From Desulfobulbaceae bacterium UBA2213 (GTDB taxonomy: Bacteria > Desulfobacterota > Desulfobulbia > Desulfobulbales > Desulfocapsaceae): a stretch of DNA of 6,114 nucleotides. The stretch covers positions 12,782-18,895 of the forward strand of contig DCUN01000081.1 of assembly GCA_002327225.1 (NCBI GenBank), read 5' to 3'. Numbering within the stretch: the stretch's first letter is position 1; the number at the start of each line of letters is the position of its first letter. The notes beneath the pieces were generated by a model. That model was not told where the DNA came from. It saw only the letters and a program-made list of their open reading frames with translations, and made no database searches. Shown here in pieces: positions 1-5,508 of the stretch. A program made the translations under genes and the position numbers.

Positions 1-876
1 CTTTTTCTTCAGGGCGGCGCTTCCAGCCAGTTTTTCATGATCCCCATGAATCTGCTTGGTGCCGGGAAAAAAGCCACCTATCTGAACACCGGGGTCTGGT
101 CAAAAAAGGCCATCAAGGAGGCAAGACTGTTTGGCGAAATCAATGTCGCCTATTCCAGCGAAGAACAGAAATTCAACCGGGTGCCCACCGAGGATGAATA
201 TTCTGTCCCGGAAGACTCTGAATATCTATACCTGGTCTCCAACAACACCATCTACGGCACCCAGTTCCCCACCTTCCCCACCACCGACAAGATGCTGGTC
301 TGTGACATGTCCTCTGACATCCTCTCCCGCAGGCTGGATGTCAGCAAATTCGGCCTGATCTTTGCCGGAGCCCAGAAGAATATGGGACCTGCCGGTGTGA
401 CCGTAGTGATCATCAGGGACGATCTACTTGACCGCACTCCTGAGAAAATTCCGACCATGCTCTGCTACAAGACCCACGCCGATAATGATTCCATGTTCAA
501 CACCCCGCCCTGCTTTTCCATCTATGTGGTCGGCGAGGTCTTGAAATGGCTGAAGAAACAGGGCGGAGTCGTAGCCATGGAAAAGAGAAATCAGGAGAAA
601 GCGGCCCTGCTCTATGCGGCCATCGATGCCACGGATTACTATCGCGGTCATGCCGAACCTGCCTCCCGCTCACTGATGAATATCTCCTTTAACCTGCCGT
701 CCCCGGAACTTGAGGCACAGTTTATTGGCGAGGCGACCAAGGTCGGCCTGAACGGGCTGAAAGGACACCGCTCCATCGGTGGCTGCCGTGCCTCCATCTA
801 TAATGCCTTTCCCCGTGAAGGGGTGGTAAAGCTTGTGGAATTCATGCAGGAGTTTGAGAAAAATAATCCAGCCTGA
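1..876 (+). CDS. serC: Phosphoserine aminotransferase, 5'-truncated by window edge
   Basis: SerC is a cytosolic PLP enzyme that converts 3-phosphohydroxypyruvate plus glutamate to O-phosphoserine plus 2-oxoglutarate in serine synthesis, and in some bacteria serves the PLP pathway too. The frame is open from base 1, so the first in-window ATG (37) is internal; 291 residues are visible and about 70 N-terminal residues are missing compared with the roughly 360-residue family. Visible family marks, counted from the first visible codon, are the phosphate-binding QGGASSQF (4-11), GVWS near residue 31, NNTIYGTQF (about 81-89), CDMSSD (about 101-106, PLP-ring aspartate) and GAQKNMGPAG, whose lysine (about 126, codon 376-378) is the expected Schiff-base lysine. 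NNTIYGTQF resembles Bacillus/Bacteroidetes-type SerC more than the E. coli form, from memory. The stop at 874-876 is followed by a repeat-bearing spacer. I see no frameshift or missing catalytic residue. Confidence 0.96.
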   Translation, partial: LFLQGGASSQFFMIPMNLLGAGKKATYLNTGVWSKKAIKEARLFGEINVAYSSEEQKFNRVPTEDEYSVPEDSEYLYLVSNNTIYGTQFPTFPTTDKMLVCDMSSDILSRRLDVSKFGLIFAGAQKNMGPAGVTVVIIRDDLLDRTPEKIPTMLCYKTHADNDSMFNTPPCFSIYVVGEVLKWLKKQGGVVAMEKRNQEKAALLYAAIDATDYYRGHAEPASRSLMNISFNLPSPELEAQFIGEATKVGLNGLKGHRSIGGCRASIYNAFPREGVVKLVEFMQEFEKNNPA

Positions 877-899
877 ACAATCATCAAGGGAATGGCTAA

Positions 900-1011
900 G
901 TCAAAAGGCCCAAAGACGAGGCGCACCAAGACTGAGGAACGAGGCGTACTTTTGGGTACGCCGTAGTGACGAAGGATGCAGAGCAACGAAGTATTTGGGC
1001 CTTTTGGCGAC
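900..1011. repeat. Palindromic intergenic repeat element between serC and the radical SAM gene
   Basis: Almost the whole spacer is one element with nested inverted repeats. The outer arms are 13 bp and perfect (902-914, caaaaggcccaaa; 994-1006, tttgggccttttg), flanked by gtc on the left (900-902) and gcgac on the right (1007-1011). An inner hairpin has 7-bp arms ggcgtac (943-949) and gtacgcc (956-962) around a 6-base loop. An 8-base direct repeat acgaggcg sits at 916-923 and 939-946. The interior wording (acgaggcgtac...gtacgccgtagtgacgaagg...gcaacgaag) resembles dispersed repeats I recall from deltaproteobacterial genomes; that link is from memory. With no T tract it is not a good rho-independent terminator. 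It may be a non-autonomous mobile repeat or a transcript-processing hairpin. Confidence 0.75.
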
Positions 1012-1017
1012 ACCATC

Positions 1018-1887
1018 ATGAACTACGATGGAAATATCATCCGCCCGCCCAGCGAGGCTGATTCAATCATTCTCCAGGTGACGGTTGGCTGTTCCCATAA
1101 TCATTGTACCTTCTGTGGTGCTTACAAAGATAAGCAGTTCCGTATTCGCTCGGATGAAGAAATTGCCGAGAATATCTCTTTTGCCGCCCGTTACTGCACC
1201 CGTCAGCGCAAGGTCTTTCTGGCGGATGGAGACGCCCTTATCCTCTCTCAGAAGCGGCTGACCGCCCTGTTTCACCAGATCCGGACCCGGCTCCCCCAGG
1301 TACGGCGCATCTCCCTGTACGGCAACGCCAAGGCCATCCGTTCAAAAAGCCTGGAACAACTGCGGGAGCTGAAGGAATTGGGACTGGATCGCATCTACAT
1401 GGGACTGGAAAGCGGCGATGATGTTGTCCTCACCCGGGTCAGAAAAGGCGAAACCGCGGCCTCCATGATCAGCGCTGCCCGGAAGGTGGCACAAGCCGGT
1501 ATCTTTCTGTCAGTGACCGTACTGCTCGGCCTTGGCGGCAGGAAACTAAGCCTGCAGCATGCGCGCCAGACCGGAAGGGTCGTATCAGAGATGGTGCCGC
1601 GCCAAATCGCAGCCCTGACCCTTATGCCCCTTGCCGGAACCATACTGGGCGATCAGGTGGAAGACGGTACTTTTCTGCTTCCTGACGCCCTCTCCATATT
1701 GAAAGAACTGCAAGAGATGGTTACCTTTATAACCTGCGACAAGGTGCAGTTCATGGCCAATCATGCCTCAAACTATTTACCCATCTCCGGGCGATTAGGC
1801 CGTGACAAGGTTGCCATCCTCGCCACCATTGATCAGGCCATGGGTGGTAAAATCTCCCTAATCCCCGAATCTTACAGAGCTTTATAG
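1018..1887 (+). CDS. Radical SAM protein, COG1032-like, substrate unknown
   Basis: This 289-residue protein is a predicted radical S-adenosylmethionine enzyme that would use a [4Fe-4S] cluster to cleave SAM; its substrate is not known to me. The N-terminus has RPPSEADSIILQVTVGCSH followed by the cluster motif C25-X4-C30-X2-C33. Next come GDAL (71-74, the usual place of a SAM-contacting segment after strand 2), MGLESGDD (128-135) and a GLGG turn (171-174), which fit a partial TIM barrel. The Cys spacing is one residue longer than the canonical CX3CX2C, but I recall CSHNKCTFC-type motifs in this subfamily, so it is probably native. I chose ATG 1018 because MNYDGNIIRPPSEA fits the family N-terminus; an in-frame ATG at 976 lies inside the repeat with its Shine-Dalgarno-like gaagg too close. 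The 1018 start has only a weak ribosome site. It ends 11 bases before rlmN, suggesting an operon. Confidence 0.88.
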   Translation: MNYDGNIIRPPSEADSIILQVTVGCSHNHCTFCGAYKDKQFRIRSDEEIAENISFAARYCTRQRKVFLADGDALILSQKRLTALFHQIRTRLPQVRRISLYGNAKAIRSKSLEQLRELKELGLDRIYMGLESGDDVVLTRVRKGETAASMISAARKVAQAGIFLSVTVLLGLGGRKLSLQHARQTGRVVSEMVPRQIAALTLMPLAGTILGDQVEDGTFLLPDALSILKELQEMVTFITCDKVQFMANHASNYLPISGRLGRDKVAILATIDQAMGGKISLIPESYRAL

Positions 1888-1898
1888 CCAAGAAGAGA

Positions 1899-2999
1899 AT
1901 GAAGAACAATACCGACCTGCGCAATCTGACCCAGGATGAAATAGTAGCCTACGTGGAGTCCTTGGGGCAGCCTGCATTCCGTGGCCGGCAGATCATGTCC
2001 TGGCTGTACCGTCCCGGGATCTCGCAATTTTCCGAGATGACGGATCTGGCCAAGGAATTCCGGAAGATTCTGACAGAACACGCCCGTATCTCCCGCTTTG
2101 AAGATCCTATCCTCGAGCGCTCCACCGATGGCTGCGTCAAGTTCGGTTTCACCCTCGATGACGGGCGAATGATCGAAACAGTCCTTATCCCGGAACCGGA
2201 CCGCAACACTCTCTGCGTCTCCTCCCAGGTTGGCTGCGCCATGAACTGTTCTTTCTGTCTCACGGCCACCATGGGCTTTATCCGTAATCTTAAGCCCTCC
2301 GAGATCGTAAATCAGGTCTGCGCGGCAGATGATTTTCTGCGGGCCCAGCCGCAAGCAGAGCGCATCGGTCCGGACAAGGTCACCAATGTAGTCTTCATGG
2401 GCATGGGTGAGCCGCTGAACAATCTGGAGAATCTCCTCAAGGCCCTCTCCATCCTCACCGAACAACGGGGGCTGGATCTCACCAACCGAAGGATCACGGT
2501 CTCCACCTGCGGCATTGTCCCCAAGATGCACCAACTAGGCGCAAACTCCGACGCCAATCTGGCCATCTCGCTCCATGCCATTGATGACGTCACCCGCAGC
2601 CGACTCATGCCGATTAATGAGCGCTATCCGCTCGACGAACTGCTCGCCGCCTGCCGCGATTTTCCCATGCCCAAACGAAAACGGATCATGTTTGAATATA
2701 TCCTGCTCAAGGGGATCAATGATTCTGACGCCGCCGCCCATGAACTTGCCAGGAAATTACGGGATATCCCCTGCAAGATCAATCTTCTTCCCTACAACGA
2801 ATCACCGGGAATCCCCTATCAAAGCACTCCCATGCGCCAGATCCTCTCTTTCCAGAAGATCCTCATGGATGCCAACTATTCGGTCTTTATCAGGAACAGT
2901 CGGGGCACGGACATCTCAGCCGCCTGCGGTCAACTGGCCAAGAAGGAAGAGGAAGATCAGCAGGAGCAAAAGACCTCAGCAACGGCAGGACAACAATGA
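1899..2999 (+). CDS. rlmN: Dual-specificity 23S rRNA/tRNA adenine-C2 methyltransferase RlmN
   Basis: RlmN is a cytosolic radical SAM methyltransferase that makes 2-methyladenosine at A2503 of 23S rRNA and, in E. coli, at A37 of some tRNAs. The 366-residue length is typical. The N-terminal accessory domain (about 1-95) includes QPAFRGRQIMSWLY. The cluster motif is C113-X3-C117-X2-C120, GEPLNN (170-175) is the SAM-binding GEP segment, and SLHA lies at 224-227. The two cysteines of the methyl-transfer mechanism are both present: C106 in TLCVSSQVGC and C343 in SAACGQL, each offset by exactly 12 from E. coli C118 and C355. C106-S-S-Q-V-G-C113 and the RNSRGTDISAACGQL end identify RlmN rather than Cfr, though only rRNA analysis proves A2503-C2 versus C8 activity. 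The last about 18 residues are a charged, Gln-rich tail. A purine-rich aagaagag lies just upstream of the ATG. Confidence 0.97.
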   Translation: MKNNTDLRNLTQDEIVAYVESLGQPAFRGRQIMSWLYRPGISQFSEMTDLAKEFRKILTEHARISRFEDPILERSTDGCVKFGFTLDDGRMIETVLIPEPDRNTLCVSSQVGCAMNCSFCLTATMGFIRNLKPSEIVNQVCAADDFLRAQPQAERIGPDKVTNVVFMGMGEPLNNLENLLKALSILTEQRGLDLTNRRITVSTCGIVPKMHQLGANSDANLAISLHAIDDVTRSRLMPINERYPLDELLAACRDFPMPKRKRIMFEYILLKGINDSDAAAHELARKLRDIPCKINLLPYNESPGIPYQSTPMRQILSFQKILMDANYSVFIRNSRGTDISAACGQLAKKEEEDQQEQKTSATAGQQ

Positions 3000-3050
3000 C
3001 GAAATATTCTGCAAGATGAACCTCTTGCGGAAGTTATAAAAACACAGGAA

Positions 3051-3081
3051 TGTCATTTCGACCAACGGAAGAAATCCTTTT
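3051..3081. repeat. Possible remnant of a dispersed intergenic repeat
   Basis: The string tgtcatttcgacc followed by ggaagaaatcc closely resembles a repeat family (tgtcatttcgaccgaagggagaaatc and variants) that I recall as abundant in intergenic DNA of several bacterial phyla. Only one full arm is present here, with an aac interruption. The nearby palindrome at 3125-3150, whose halves contain tgtcatctt, might be a second degraded arm. Identification rests on memory of the motif, and the genome copy number cannot be seen. Confidence 0.4.
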
Positions 3082-3124
3082 AAATCTCCCCACTTTCTTC
3101 CTGCTCTTTATCCTATCCATGACC

Positions 3125-3150
3125 TGAAGATGACAGGACTGTCATCTTCA
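3125..3150. repeat. Perfect 12-bp inverted repeat (hairpin or operator)
   Basis: The arms tgaagatgacag (3125-3136) and ctgtcatcttca (3139-3150) are perfectly complementary around the two-base centre GA. The near absence of a loop makes it look more like a palindromic protein-binding site or a repeat end than an RNA hairpin, though the RNA could open two pairs to form a loop. It lies 125 bases after rlmN and is followed by taaacc rather than a T run, so classic intrinsic termination is unlikely. It sits about 65 bases upstream of the heat-shock-like promoter of the SAP gene. Confidence 0.6.
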
Positions 3151-3215
3151 TAAACCTTGATTTTCTCTCCCTGTTTCGCCAAGTAAAGGGATTTTTCAGG
3201 GGGGGGCTTTTTCCT

Positions 3216-3239
3216 TTGACTTCTCTTATTTTCCCCCAT
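3216..3239 (+). promoter_or_regulatory. Sigma-32-type (heat-shock) promoter candidate for the SAP-hsp20 segment
   Basis: TTGACT (3216-3221) is followed after 12 bases by CCCCAT (3234-3239). The known sigma-32 (RpoH) consensus is CTTGAAA, 11-16 bases, CCCCATNT, so the -10 core is perfect, the -35 core TTGA matches and the spacing is right. The same TTGACT could also serve sigma-70, with TAGGAT (3239-3244) at 17-base spacing, but that -10 matches only 4 of 6. Transcription would start near 3247 and read the small SAP-domain gene, and by read-through hsp20. A heat-shock promoter is what one would expect upstream of an Hsp20 gene. Confidence 0.55.
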
Positions 3240-3322
3240 AGGATTCATTAAGAGCATAGTTCATGATTGGTGAGACAGGTTCACTCTTGTGTTACATTAT
3301 CACGTCCTCATTCTATGAAAAA

Positions 3323-3327
3323 AGGAG
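3323..3327 (+). promoter_or_regulatory. Ribosome binding site of the SAP-domain gene
   Basis: The aggag lies 8 bases before the ATG at 3336. It decides the start: the frame is open further upstream with an ATG at 3267 and another at 3315, but neither has a comparable site, and the residues they would add look like no conserved domain. Confidence 0.8.
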
Positions 3328-3335
3328 AAAGTTCG

Positions 3336-3524
3336 ATGAAAGTCCAGGAAATCAAGAAGATGGCAACGGCAATGGGGATCAAGGCTGGCAAGATGAAAAA
3401 AACCGAACTGATCTGGGCCATTCAGTTGAAAGAAGGCAACACTCCCTGTTTTCAGCAAGACACATCCGGTTCCTGTCTCCAGATGGACTGCTGCTGGCGT
3501 GATGATTGTCTGACGAGTCCCTGA
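3336..3524 (+). CDS. Small SAP-domain (Rho N-terminal-like) protein with Cys-rich tail
   Basis: A 62-residue protein of unknown role. Residues 1-34 (MKVQEIKKMA...GKMKKTELIWAIQLKEG) match the SAP/Rho-N helix-extended-helix pattern: a short helix, GIK, a lysine-rich turn and a second helix ELIWAIQ. Such modules bind DNA or RNA. The tail carries five cysteines (C38, C47, C52, C53, C58) in the pattern CF...GSC...DCCWRDDC, which could bind a metal or form disulfides. I recall similar small proteins in Desulfobacterota annotated only as SAP domain-containing. There is no signal peptide or membrane segment, so it should be cytosolic. The good ribosome site and the heat-shock-like promoter upstream support expression. 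It precedes hsp20 by 219 bases on the same strand, which suggests but does not prove a shared stress response. The nucleic-acid binding is inferred from the fold pattern only. Confidence 0.8.
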   Translation: MKVQEIKKMATAMGIKAGKMKKTELIWAIQLKEGNTPCFQQDTSGSCLQMDCCWRDDCLTSP

Positions 3525-3671
3525 TCTCTTCCGACCCAGACCAACTCCATAAGAGTTCACAAACCATTCAGCTATGCGTCCTACATAGTGAATATGAAGG
3601 AGTCCGCTTAAAAAAAAGAAAATCCGTCTGAGTATATATTTCCGACAATATTGACAATGAACCATTGATTG

Positions 3672-3709
3672 CTGCTTCACAAGCAGGGTGACGACCTCTG
3701 GTAATCACC
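3672..3709 (+). other. Two adjacent small hairpins upstream of hsp20
   Basis: The first is ctgctt (3672-3677) / aagcag (3681-3686) with a 3-base loop. Directly abutting it, ggtga (3687-3691) pairs with tcacc (3705-3709), closing a 2x2 internal loop and then acc (3694-3696) / ggt (3700-3702) with loop tct. They end 20 bases before the hsp20 ribosome site. If the hsp20 transcript starts upstream they form a structured 5' leader. If it starts near 3723 they are not transcribed on that message. Confidence 0.4.
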
Positions 3710-3716
3710 TTATATT
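3688..3716 (+). promoter_or_regulatory. Possible sigma-70-type promoter for hsp20
   Basis: GTGACG (3688-3693; 4 of 6 against TTGACA) is followed after 17 bases by TATATT (3711-3716; 5 of 6 against TATAAT), giving a start near 3723 and a short leader of about 21 bases that contains the ribosome site. A perfect TTGACA at 3651-3656 has no -10 at proper spacing. I see no CCCCAT-type heat-shock -10 in this spacer, so heat control of hsp20, if any, would come from the promoter at 3216-3239 or from the leader RNA. Confidence 0.3.
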
Positions 3717-3729
3717 ATTCATCTTTATC

Positions 3730-3735
3730 AGGAGG
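3730..3735 (+). promoter_or_regulatory. Strong ribosome binding site of hsp20
   Basis: A complete aggagg lies 8 bases before the ATG at 3744, close to the strongest possible Shine-Dalgarno, consistent with high expression of a small heat-shock protein and fixing the start codon. Confidence 0.88.
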
Positions 3736-3743
3736 ACAATACA

Positions 3744-4199
3744 ATGTTTGATTTATTACCATCCAAGCGTCGCAGTGAAGTGCCCGGTGTTTTCTCAGAG
3801 ATGGATGATATGCTGAAGAAGATGTGGTACGATTTCCCCTTCCATAACCTGCAGGCAGATGTCAATCTTGCATGGAGCCCCCGCCTTGACGTCAGTGAAA
3901 CGGACAAGGCCCTGGAGGTGGTGGCGGATCTCCCGGGCATGGAAAAAAAGGACATCAAGGTCTCTCTCGACGGCGACCTGCTGACCATCCAGGGTGAGAA
4001 AAAAGAGGTGAAGGAGAAAAAAGATAAACATTATCACACCATTGAGCGCCGAAGTGGTTCTTTTTATCGGGCTCTGAGATTGCCGGTGGAGGTGCGGAGT
4101 GACAAAATCGAGGCAAATTTCAAAGATGGAACCCTGACCCTGACCCTTCCAAAATCAAAAGAATCTGAAAAAAAGGTCGCCCAGATTGAAATAAAATAA
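3744..4199 (+). CDS. Hsp20/alpha-crystallin family small heat-shock protein
   Basis: A 151-residue cytosolic small heat-shock protein, an ATP-independent holdase that forms oligomers and keeps unfolding clients soluble. An N-terminal arm (1-43) with MFDLLPSKRR and an amphipathic stretch precedes the alpha-crystallin domain (about 45-137). Family marks are PRLDVSETDKALEVVADLPGM (46-66), IKVSLDGDLLTIQGEKK (71-87), SGSFYRALRLP (104-114) and the hallmark ANFKDGTLTLTLPK (124-137). The C-terminal IEI (148-150) is the IXI/V motif that docks on neighbouring subunits. The Lys/Glu-rich loop at 86-97 is the usual variable loop. Length and domain order are normal. It starts after a strong ribosome site and ends 20 bases before a large hairpin. 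Neighbouring SAP-domain gene and heat-shock-like promoter fit stress induction. I give no symbol because paralogues (hspA, ibpA, hsp18) cannot be told apart from sequence alone. Confidence 0.96.
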   Translation: MFDLLPSKRRSEVPGVFSEMDDMLKKMWYDFPFHNLQADVNLAWSPRLDVSETDKALEVVADLPGMEKKDIKVSLDGDLLTIQGEKKEVKEKKDKHYHTIERRSGSFYRALRLPVEVRSDKIEANFKDGTLTLTLPKSKESEKKVAQIEIK

Positions 4200-4218
4200 A
4201 AAAAAGTGTAGACAAGAA

Positions 4219-4264
4219 AGCGGAACTGGACAAACTCACACGAGTTTCCCAGCTCCGCTCATTT
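4219..4264 (+). terminator. Probable rho-independent terminator of hsp20
   Basis: A long hairpin begins 20 bases after the hsp20 stop. The outer arms agcggaactgg (4219-4229) and ccagctccgct (4249-4259) pair with a single A-C mismatch. The inner arms aaactc (4232-4237) and gagttt (4242-4247) close a 4-base loop acac, with a small asymmetric bulge between the two stems. A short T run (tttt, 4262-4265) follows after ca. The weak T tract lowers certainty, but the strong stem and its placement between hsp20 and the next gene favour termination. Confidence 0.65.
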
Positions 4265-4340
4265 TCTCCATATGCACATCCATGCTTAAGGCATAAACAG
4301 GAATCCAATAAACATTGAATTGCTTTAAAGAACACAAAAC

Positions 4341-5270
4341 ATGAATAACAATGAACAGGAAAAAGCATCTCTGCAGAATATTCTGAACAAACTTACTTTT
4401 TTTTTCCCGAACTCCCCTGACTACACCTTGCAATCAGTAGAAGAAGGCCTGGAAGGAGGAGAGATTCTCATCCAGGACAAAGAGATCCTCCCCTATCTTC
4501 AAACAGCTTTTTTTGACGACAAGATAGTGGAAGTAGAACTGAATGGAATCCCCAGAGTCTATTTCAGCCGAATCCATGATCATCCCCCAGAGCTTGAGGA
4601 AGTGGAAGAAGATGGCGAGATAGTCCTGAAGGAACCTGACTACAAAAGCGGGGATTATTTACAAGAGATGACCCGTCTTATTTCGCTGCCGCTGGAACCT
4701 GGCATGGGTAACATTTATATCCGCAACAGTCAGAAGGTGGTTCTGCGCCTTTTTACCAACAAATATGCCCTTGAGCTGGGAACCTTTTGTGAGGAGATGA
4801 TTCTGGTGCGGGAGTTGCCTGTTCTACGCCTCTCATTTCCCACGATCTGCAGGATGGTCCCGGAGATGCGGGCCTTCAGGGCCAAGGTTCCAACCACTCT
4901 TAATCTTCTGGTAATCGTTCCTGAAACAACGACAATGCTTGATATGTATTGCAAAGCCGTTGAAATCAGCGCTGCCGGCATGTCTTTTTTAATTCAGAAG
5001 AACGAACAGCAACACTTCCGTATTGGAGAATCCCGGAGCTTACAACTTGTCCTCGATGATCTTTTACATGCCAGGGTCAACGGTATTGTTCGCCACGTCT
5101 CTAAAATACGTGGCAAAAATGGAACTGAATTCCGATGCGGTATACAGTTTGAACTGACAACCAGGGCACTGGTCGCCAGTATCGAATCCCTTGTGGCAAC
5201 AATTCAACGATCCCACTTACAGGAATTAACTCTGAAATCAGAAGAAATCGGTATAAACCTGATCCGTTAA
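4341..5270 (+). CDS. PilZ-domain-like protein with degenerate c-di-GMP motif
   Basis: A 309-residue, probably cytosolic protein. The C-terminal part (about 176-285) looks like a PilZ beta barrel: MRAFRAKVP (176-184), then AVEISAAGMSF (206-216), where PilZ has (D/N)xSxxG, then IVRHVSK (249-255) and CGIQFEL (266-272), a typical PilZ closing strand. Canonical PilZ domains bind c-di-GMP through RxxxR and (D/N)xSxxG; here the arginines are R177 and R180 (RxxR) and the acidic/amide position is E208, so binding may be weak or lost. The middle (about 110-170) resembles the YcgR-like N-terminal barrel, while residues 1-105 are an acidic region I do not recognise, with no signal peptide or membrane helix. 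The ATG at 4341 has only a weak aaagaa upstream and follows the hsp20 terminator, so it is probably its own unit. It contains T9 and T7 runs (4397-4405, 4508-4514). A role in motility or surface behaviour is family inference only. Confidence 0.7.
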   Translation: MNNNEQEKASLQNILNKLTFFFPNSPDYTLQSVEEGLEGGEILIQDKEILPYLQTAFFDDKIVEVELNGIPRVYFSRIHDHPPELEEVEEDGEIVLKEPDYKSGDYLQEMTRLISLPLEPGMGNIYIRNSQKVVLRLFTNKYALELGTFCEEMILVRELPVLRLSFPTICRMVPEMRAFRAKVPTTLNLLVIVPETTTMLDMYCKAVEISAAGMSFLIQKNEQQHFRIGESRSLQLVLDDLLHARVNGIVRHVSKIRGKNGTEFRCGIQFELTTRALVASIESLVATIQRSHLQELTLKSEEIGINLIR

Positions 5271-5298
5271 AGGCTGTATCATGCCATAAGAAATGATC

Positions 5299-5508
5299 TC
5301 ACGTCATGCGGATACGCTCACAGTCGGGGCAAATCCAGGTTGGTCCGTTACTGATCCCCCATAAATTCTCCTGAAAACAGGCCTCACATATCATAAAGCC
5401 ACAGGGGCAACTCAAGCAATAGGGTTTTTTTTCCTTGCAGCAATGGCACTGATATTCACCCATCTTTTTTCTCCTGTAACCAGACCCTTCAGCTTTGTTT
5501 TCGTTCAT
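5299..5508 (-). CDS. Small Cys-rich zinc-ribbon/RING-like protein coupled to cutA
   Basis: A 69-residue protein with ten cysteines, eight of them in four CXXC pairs: C21/C24, C31/C34, C41/C44 and C60/C63, plus C23 and C36. This would suit two zinc sites, as in a zinc ribbon or treble-clef/RING-like fold. Marks include YQCHCCKEK (19-27), CPCGFMICEAC (34-44) and GPTWICPDC (55-63). I recall unnamed proteins like this in Desulfobacterota but know no function. I chose ATG 5508 because it overlaps the cutA stop as ATGA and has aaggag (5517-5522) 8 bases upstream, inside cutA. A frame-extending ATG at 5532 lacks that support. A second in-frame ATG at 5463 also has aggag at good spacing, giving a 54-residue form that keeps every cysteine. 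It converges on the PilZ gene with 28 bases between stops and no clear terminator. Confidence 0.8.
   Translation of the reverse strand: MNENKAEGSGYRRKKMGEYQCHCCKEKKPYCLSCPCGFMICEACFQENLWGISNGPTWICPDCERIRMT

Larger units (their letters stand above)
3000..3335. other. Intergenic region between rlmN and the SAP-domain gene
   Basis: I find no convincing gene in these 336 bases on either strand. Immediately after the rlmN stop there is a small hairpin (gcaaga 3011-3016 / tcttgc 3023-3028, extendable by two pairs) that lacks a T tract and is therefore a poor terminator. After it come a decayed-looking repeat (3051-3081), a 12-bp inverted repeat (3125-3150), a run of eight G (3199-3206) and a heat-shock-type promoter (3216-3239), each listed separately. 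Bases from about 3247 to 3335 would be the untranslated leader of the SAP-domain gene. The composition between 3080 and 3240 is markedly pyrimidine-rich on this strand. Confidence 0.6.

Noticed and set aside
900..1011. CRISPR array or attachment site reading of the spacer repeat
   Set aside because: There is a single palindromic element without regularly spaced direct repeats, no cas gene, integrase or tRNA nearby.
976..1017. Upstream in-frame ATG extending the radical SAM protein by 14 residues
   Set aside because: The extension is encoded by the palindromic repeat, its gaagg is too close to the ATG, and the family-like N-terminus begins at 1018.
1872..2534. Long minus-strand reading frame (220 codons) opposite rlmN
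   Set aside because: It lies entirely antisense to the 3' end of the radical SAM gene and the unmistakable RlmN, shows no domain, and is what codon bias of the plus-strand gene produces on the complement.
2575..3039. 154-codon plus-strand frame overlapping rlmN and the spacer
   Set aside because: It is an off-frame shadow of rlmN, rich in Pro/Ser/Arg with no domain, and has no ribosome site of its own.
3651..3656. Perfect TTGACA as an hsp20 promoter -35
   Set aside because: At 16-18 base spacing there is only gcttca-like sequence, nothing resembling a -10.
3300..3680. 126-codon minus-strand frame across the SAP gene and its downstream spacer
   Set aside because: It has no recognisable domain and overlaps a gene with a strong ribosome site and conserved-looking domain on the plus strand. 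Its composition is Phe/Cys/Arg mixed without pattern.
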